From positions 5,829,892-5,893,891 of the forward strand of contig BSYO01000020.1 of the NCBI GenBank assembly GCA_033239525.1: a DNA stretch of 64,000 nucleotides, written 5' to 3'. Source of the stretch: Nepenthes gracilis. Lineage: Eukaryota; Streptophyta; Magnoliopsida; Caryophyllales; Nepenthaceae. The notes beneath the pieces were generated by a model. The model was not told where the DNA came from. It was given only the letters and a program-made list of their open reading frames with translations, and searched no databases. Of the stretch, positions 58,256 through 64,000 are shown one piece after another (positions within the stretch are counted from its first letter, which is position 1; each line of letters begins with the position of its first letter). The position numbers and the translations under genes were made by a program.

Positions 58256-60520
58256 CTAATTTTTCCTCCTGGCGACTGGGGCTGGATTGCCGTCAAAAAG
58301 TTCTTCAATGGCCGCCTCGATATCTTCGGGCTGATACTTTATGTACTTCTCCTCTTGTCTTCCTGCGGTGAGATAGTGGCCAAACCTGGCCAGGAATGAT
58401 CGGTAAGCCGGAATCATCACTGCGGATATGGAAACCCGGAGCTCCGACTGGAGCTGCTCATCGTTCACCACCCAGGTGCTCTGCGTCTTGTGGATATCAT
58501 CAAACAATTGATTGAAATTCTTGAACCGTTCTTTCAATGTAGGCTTGTGCACCTTCCCGTTCACCTGCAACCCTTCGTAGCTCAGACATTGCAGCGCCTT
58601 ACTCCACGTCTCACGCTGGTAGTTCTTGTGGTAACCTCTTAACTCCGACGACCGCTTCCTCAGCGAGCTGTCCCCCAACAGCTCGTGAATCTCCGTTGAT
58701 TCTTTGATCTTCTGCAGTATGTATCTGCCGTTGTTCATCATGAATACATACCGGAGGGACGGATCTTTGTACAGTTTGGCCTTGACCTCCAGATTTGCAT
58801 CCAACAGCTCCATCACCGACGTCATTTTCTCTGCGAATGGTGATATCTTGACCACCTGCTGGTTGTTATTATTTCTGTTGACGTCGTCCTCGTCTGGATC
58901 ATTCCGTTTCTCACCCGTAGCTAACAAGTATTCCTTTGATTGCTCGGATCTCTGATGGTGCTGAGAGAATACTTGATCTAACGCGTCCTTGAAGTCACAG
59001 GCGTACCTTAAATAATTCATGGTGTAGCGAGTCAAGGGATGAACCAAGTCGGTTGGGACTGGATTCCCTGCAACATCACTCCTGATTGAGTTCTCTAGAT
59101 CATAGAATATCCACACCGCTGCTTCTCCCAACCGGCGCCTTACTGCTGAGATGTCACTCCTTAATGCATCTGCGCATTCCTTGGAGTACAATGAATCGTC
59201 GAATGCTGAGATTAATTCGGTCAGTGTCTCGTAAATGTCCAGGACCTTGAAGAGCCTCTCGGCAGAACGCTTGGTCATTGCAATGGCTTCTGCGAAATTG
59301 AGGAATAATAGGATCACCGCCGTGGCGAGGTTGGTGCTCATCTCTTCCCCGATTGAAGGAAAGTCGCAGAAGATGGAGCAGCAGAGCTTTGTCTCTCCAG
59401 GTAATATGACCTTAGCGGAGTACTTGACAACTTTGATCCATGTTGCCATATGTCCCTCTAGCGCTTCCCATTGCATCTTTTGAACTTCGTCTATGCTTAT
59501 CTTCTCAAAGCCTTGCTGTTTCATTGCTTCTTTGGATGCTTTTCGTCTCAATGTGGAGTAAACCTGGCAGCACTCTGTTCCGTACCCTGCAGAGATCATT
59601 AAGGATGCAATGTTCTTCATCCTAGAGATGGCTTCGTCAGAGATTGCAGGGAACAATTCCTCTTCAGCAGTAATCTTGGTTTCGGGATCCTTTGATGCGT
59701 TCTGTTTGGACTCTTGGCGGTTCCATTTGGAGGATGACAACTATTTGGATGTCGATTTCTGATTGTTAGGCTCTGAAGCGTTGGCATTAGAAGAGCTAAT
59801 AGAACCTTCTAGAAAAATCTGAAGCTCCTCCTCCATGAACATCATTGCCCGCTGAAGAACCACGCTCGTCCTGCTACTCAGCGATTTGGCCGACCCTGAT
59901 GAAAGTTCACCTAGCAATTTCGTCAATTTGGATATTTGACTCAACGCATCCATCAGAATAGAATCTTGATCTGAATTCTGGCCAAACTTGAAAGATCCAG
60001 ATTTGTACTCGTCAATCCTTGATTGAACCATCTGAGCAAATGTTTCCACCCTAGTGCCAGGGATCTCTAGTGGATTTGATTTGTCCGCAATGGATGAGAG
60101 GCTCGAAATGAGGAGATCAATCTCATCAACATCATCGAAGCTAGGTTCCTGACGATCAAGCCACAAACAGGACTCAACCACATTGGCATTTTCTCCTCCA
60201 TGATCATCCATGGCCTGTATTTGTTGATCGCTGGACTGAATTTTTCGAAGATCTAAAATATACGGCAAAGCTTCGATTCTCTTGTCAACCATTTCAGCGG
60301 ATAAACTATCGGATTTCTCCATAGGTTCATCGCCATTCTTAAATTTGTCAAAATTGCTAATGAAATCATCATGATTATCATTAAAATTATCCGATTTTTC
60401 AATAATAGGATCATTATTGCGGTTGAAGTTGTTGGAATTTTCAAGTTGATGATCAGGACGATAATCGTTGAAACAGTTGATTCTTGCTTTCTCAGAAGAA
60501 GTAGACAGATTATTCTCCAT
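58256..60520 (-). CDS. EXO70: EXO70 exocyst subunit, copy 2, one in-frame TAG
   Basis: Intronless, ATG 60520 to TAG 58256-58258, 755 codons in a single frame. Residues 1-259 form an Asn/Asp/Ser-rich N-terminus plus helical segments (MENNLSTSSEKARINCF...). From about residue 290 the Exo70 C-terminal domain (PF03081) is complete: [113 protein letters not shown] and [20 protein letters not shown]. The only lesion is TAG at 59741-59743 (codon 260), where copy 1 has CAG. The family usually has about 600-700 residues. The product would act in vesicle tethering at the plasma membrane. The clade is uncertain (possibly EXO70C-like). The stop may be a real null allele, a tolerated stop, or a base error. 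Confidence 0.85.
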
Positions 60521-61241
60521 TTGTAGATCGAGGATCCCTGTGCCTGAATATATATTGGCGTCTGTGGAAAAAGAGAAAAGGAGGTGATGGAAGAATCACA
60601 GCGAGAATGGGTAGAGAAGATGATTCGATTGATGTTTATTTATTTGATTTTATGAGTCATCCGTCCCCGGAATTTAAGTTGGTTGGGGAGGATTGAAGGT
60701 GGTCGTAGATGGGATTTAAGTAACGGGAGGAGCAAATTTTAGGGAGAATCGTTGCTGTTTCGCTTCGATGTGGCTGTAGATGCATTTTTTGTGGGAAATT
60801 GAGGTGGCTATTGGCCGTTGACTCCGCTAGGGACAGTTCCCGTTTCGTGCGCGCCACGACTTTTTGAAGTATTCCCATTTTTTTCGTTTTTACGTTTTTA
60901 TTTTTATATTGTTTCTCCTTTTTAAAATTATTATTTTAATTATATATATATTTTAAAATTTTTTATAAAATAAATATATCAAATACAATAATATTTTAAT
61001 AATGTGTGACCACAAAATTATTGTTTCATAAGTTAATAAAATATAATCATACTTAATAAAATATTTTTAAAATATAATTATAAAATTATTATTCTATAAA
61101 TCTATGAAACATAAATATAAATGTGTATATTTAATAAATATATAATTTATTAAAATATACAATTTATGCATATATAAATTAAATACATAAAACTGAAAAA
61201 AGGGGGGATCAACCCACCCAATGGTAGGGGCCACGGCACAA

Positions 61242-61600
61242 GTTCTATGCCACAAAGCTTCAGCACAGGCCCCGCTCCCTACTCTTCTATGTATATCATA
61301 AACGTCCTTCATACTGTTGGGGTTCGTGGGGCAATGCCAGTCGAATAAATCCGAACGGATAAAAAATGGTGCAGCAAAAATACCCAAACCCTCTGACAAT
61401 CTTTTTTTTTTTTTTTGGGTAAGTAAGAAAATTTGGATTAATGGGAGAAAAAATTTACAAGTTATGATTTATCACCAAATATTTTTTCGACTTGGGGATA
61501 AAGCATAAGTGCTAGGGCATATCCAGAGCACGTTGATACATCAGATGATACCAACAGAATAACTATGACAAAAGTCAATAAGAACAATCTCAATATCAAA
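61242..61600. other. Interval after the duplication, possible LINE tail
   Basis: A run of 15 T (61402-61416) next to GGGTAAGTAAG could be the poly-A end of a minus-strand LINE-like insertion covering the bases to the right, but no coding part or target duplication was found. No gene supported. Confidence 0.25.
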
Positions 61601-62290
61601 ATCGACATTCAAAACGTGGATCCGAATCGGCACATGAAACGCAAGTCGAAAACGCACATAAACCGCAGATCCGCATCGGTACACTAAGAGCCACTCCAGC
61701 TAATAAAAGGCAAAAAGCCACTCTGGCCTTAATGGGTACAAGGCCACTCCGGCCTTCAAGCCTCTCGCACCGGCTTTTAAGCAACACCGACCTTAATTCA
61801 CTCCGACTATTAAGCGACTCACAAATCACTCCGGCTTCCAAGAGCGAAAATCAACTCCGATTTTTGAAAGGCATAAGGCCACTCCGGCCTCAAAAGACGC
61901 AACAAGCCTTCAAGAGACGAAAGGCCACTCCGTCCTAAAAAAGAGTGTAATCCACGCCGTCCTTCAAGAAGCGCAAGGCCACATTAGTCAAATGGACTCC
62001 GGACTCATCAAGCCGCTCTGTCCACCAAGATGCTAAAAGCCACTCCGTCCAAAGGACTCCGGATTTTTGAGGAAAAAGTACTCCGTCATTTAAGGAGCAC
62101 TCCGTCTCTTAATCAGCAGAAAGAGCGCAAGGCAGCACCGGCCATCAAGAAACCAGCCTCATCATACGCATGTTCACTCCGCCAAAGAGAGTATATAGGT
62201 CACCTTGGAGTCACTCCGGTCAAAAGCACTCCGGCCTCATATCAAACCGACAATAATTCCAAATCGGATGAAACCATCCAGCATTCAACA
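61600..62290 (+). repeat. Degenerate array, GCCACTCCGGCCTT core
   Basis: Units of about 20-35 bp, 'AAGGCCACTCCGGCCTTCAA', with variants CCACTCCGTCC and GGACTCCGGA. The core is the reverse complement of GGCCGGAGT in the inner solo LTR at 11960-12895, so it may be a reversed relic of that type of LTR. Confidence 0.75.
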
Positions 62291-62368
62291 GATGCGAGAG
62301 CAATCAAAACATTGGAGGCCCTCCACTAAACCATCGAGGTCGGTATAATGAGTTAGACTGTTCCACTC

Positions 62369-64000
62369 CAACGATCCACAAGTGATCGAAGACCCTCTAC
62401 TTGTCTGTCGGCCGAGGAGTATGTGTTACTCACAGACAAAGGAGAGCCCGAATGTTTTGAGGAAGCAATGTAGGATGAACATAAGCGGAGTGGATGGAAG
62501 CTATGCAAGAAGAGATGGCATCGCTGCATGAAAATCACACGTTTGAATTGACGAGGCTGCCAAAGGGAAGACGAACATTGAAGAACAAGTGGGTCTTCAG
62601 GTTGAAAACAGATGAAAATAGCTCACTACCGAGGTACAAAGCGAGACTAGTTGTGAAGGGCTTCAATCAACGAAAGGGTATTGGCTTCGACGAGATCTTT
62701 GCACCAGTGGTAAAGATGTCTTCTATTCGAGTGGTGCTCGGGTTGGCTGCTGTTCTTGACCTGGCGGTAGAACAGATAGATGTGCGGACAACGTTTCTTC
62801 ATGGTGTCCTTGAAGAAGAAATCTATATGGAGCAACCGGAGGGATTCCTTGTCAAGGGGAAGGAGAACTTAGTGTGTCATCTCAAGAAGAGTCTGTATGG
62901 TTTGAAACAAGCACCAAGGTAATGGTACAGGAAGTTTGAATCTGTCATGGTAAATTAGGGCTATCAGAAGACGACCTCGGATCATTGTGTTTTTGTTTAG
63001 ACTTTTTCAGAGGATGATTTTGTTATTCTTTTGCTCTATCTGGATGATATGCTGATTGTTGGGCGTAATACTTCTCGGATCATGGAGTTAAAGCGACAGC
63101 TTGGGAAGTCCTTTCTATGAAAGATTTGGGACCGGCAAAGCAAATTCTGGGAATTAAAATTTTTTACGACCGCAAATCAAGGAAGCTATGGATTTCACAA
63201 GAGAGCTACGTGGAGAAAGTGCTTCAACGCTTTAATATGGAAAAGGCAAAATCAGTGAGCACACCGTTGGCCAATCACTTCAAGTTAAGCAATTGTCAAT
63301 GTCCTTCTACTGAAGATGAAAAGGCGTATATGAAAGGCATACCCTATTCTTCAGCTGTGGGTAGCCTAATGTATGCTATGGTGTGTACAAGACCAAATAT
63401 AGCTTATACTGTTAGAGTTGCCAGTCGATTCTTATCAAATCCCAGTAATGAGCATTGGCCCGCGATAAAATAGATTCTGAAGCATCTCCGAGGAACTTCT
63501 AAACAGTGTTTGTGCTTTGGAAGCAACGTGCCCCTTCTGATTGGATATACTGATGCAGATATGGTGGGTGATGTTGACTCACGGAAGTCTACTTCGGGAT
63601 ATTTAGTCATGTTTACAGGAGGAGCCGTTTCCTGACAATCGAGATTGTAGAGGTGTGTTGCTCTCTCCACTACTGAAGTGGAATTCATTGCTATTACGGA
63701 GGCAAGCAAGGAGATACTATGGATGAAGAAATTCATTTGGGAACTTGGACTCAAGCAGAAACGATATGTGTTGTTTTGCGATAGTCAAAGTACGATTCAT
63801 TTTAACAAGAACTCGTCTTTTCACGCCAAATCAAAGTATATCGATGTGAGGTATCAATTGGTGTGGAATATTATTGACACGGGTTCACTGGTGCTGGAAA
63901 AGATCGGAACCGAGGAAAATAGATCAGATATGATGACTAAGGCATTACAAAAGGGGAAACTTGAAACTTGCTGTTCAATTTTCGGGATGACGATGAATGG
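62369..64000 (+). pseudogene. Ty1/copia (TNT1-like) pol fragment J: RT and RNase H
   Basis: The left part is DRRPSTCLSAEEYVLLTD and EPECFEEAM, then TAG at 62471-62473. The RT frame 62494-62922 has MEAMQEEMASLHENHTFEL, RYKARLVVKGFNQRKGI, DEIFAPVVKMSSIRVVLGLA and SLYGLKQAPR, then TAA. The catalytic box is YLDD (63037-63048) in place of YVDD. MKDLGPAKQILGIKI (63117 onward), AVGSLMYAMVCTRPNIAY, SRKSTSGYLVMFTGGAVS and ALSTTEVEFIAITEASKE follow with stops at 63471-63473 and near 63635-63652. gag, protease and integrase are absent to the left, where the repeat array stands. The right end is cut by the window. Confidence 0.87.

Larger units (their letters stand above)
53321..61241 (+). repeat. Direct segmental duplication, copy 2 (7921 bp)
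   Basis: Collinear with 41695-49571. Copy 2 keeps a better splice acceptor (CCACAG) in the antisense-type gene, an ATG in the gag remnant, and an almost intact EXO70 gene. It ends at the same CCACGGCACAA, after which the two flanks are unrelated. Confidence 0.95.

Noticed and set aside
61094..61399. Minus-strand ORF with VGSGAC resembling a kinase glycine loop
   Set aside because: One short motif only, no following kinase subdomains, and half of the ORF lies in the AT-rich end of the duplication.

Overview
The window is nuclear DNA of a flowering plant, probably a eudicot. It has plant-type LTR retrotransposons of both superfamilies (Ty3/gypsy Tat lineage and Ty1/copia), two copies of a plant EXO70 exocyst gene, spliced genes with GT/AG introns, long AT-rich intergenic stretches and one 100-N scaffold gap. 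Nothing suggests bacterial, organellar or viral DNA. The species cannot be named from the sequence.

Layout. 1-4497: 3' part of a Tat-lineage element (A) with two antisense ORFs and a 3' LTR. 5108-8064: a 2.96-kb solo LTR with an internal repeat array and an ACCTC target duplication. 8998-9097: assembly gap. 9098-10338: 3' end of another Tat element (C). 10905-14656: a solo LTR (target duplication AAACT) interrupted by a second solo LTR at 11001-13815 (TAAGA). 15315-28285: element B, full length, same family as A, with both LTRs, a tRNA-Asp-type primer site, degenerate gag-pol and two antisense ORFs between pol and the 3' LTR, flanked by TTTTT. 29675-32530: 3' end of a minus-strand Tat element (F). 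33230-34446: AT-rich tandem satellite with a period near 435 bp. 34447-42530: a CCGGAG repeat array plus an antisense-type gene (H), interrupted by a copia element (G, 35143-39737, TAAGA).

41695-49571 and 53321-61241 are two direct copies of a roughly 7.9-kb segment. Each carries the end of the H gene, a truncated Tat element (LTR plus gag start), a second LTR-like promoter and an intronless EXO70 gene on the minus strand. Copy 1 of EXO70 is broken by several indels; copy 2 has a single in-frame TAG. The single-copy spacer between them (49572-53320) has strong inverted repeats next to the breakpoint and a candidate two-exon gene for a 42-residue protein. 61600-64000: another repeat array joined to a truncated TNT1-like copia pol that runs off the right edge.

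Two themes stand out. First, a spliced antisense gene family hosted by Tat elements (N-terminal gypsy-type PF04195-like domain, coiled coil, conserved C-terminal motif) is present at least six times. Its intron position is shared between divergent copies, and antisense TATA-like boxes precede the copies in A and B. Second, unrelated elements carry short degenerate arrays built on the same CCGGAG/CGGCC-type core. No retroelement here looks autonomous. The only candidate host genes are the EXO70 pair and the small spliced gene.
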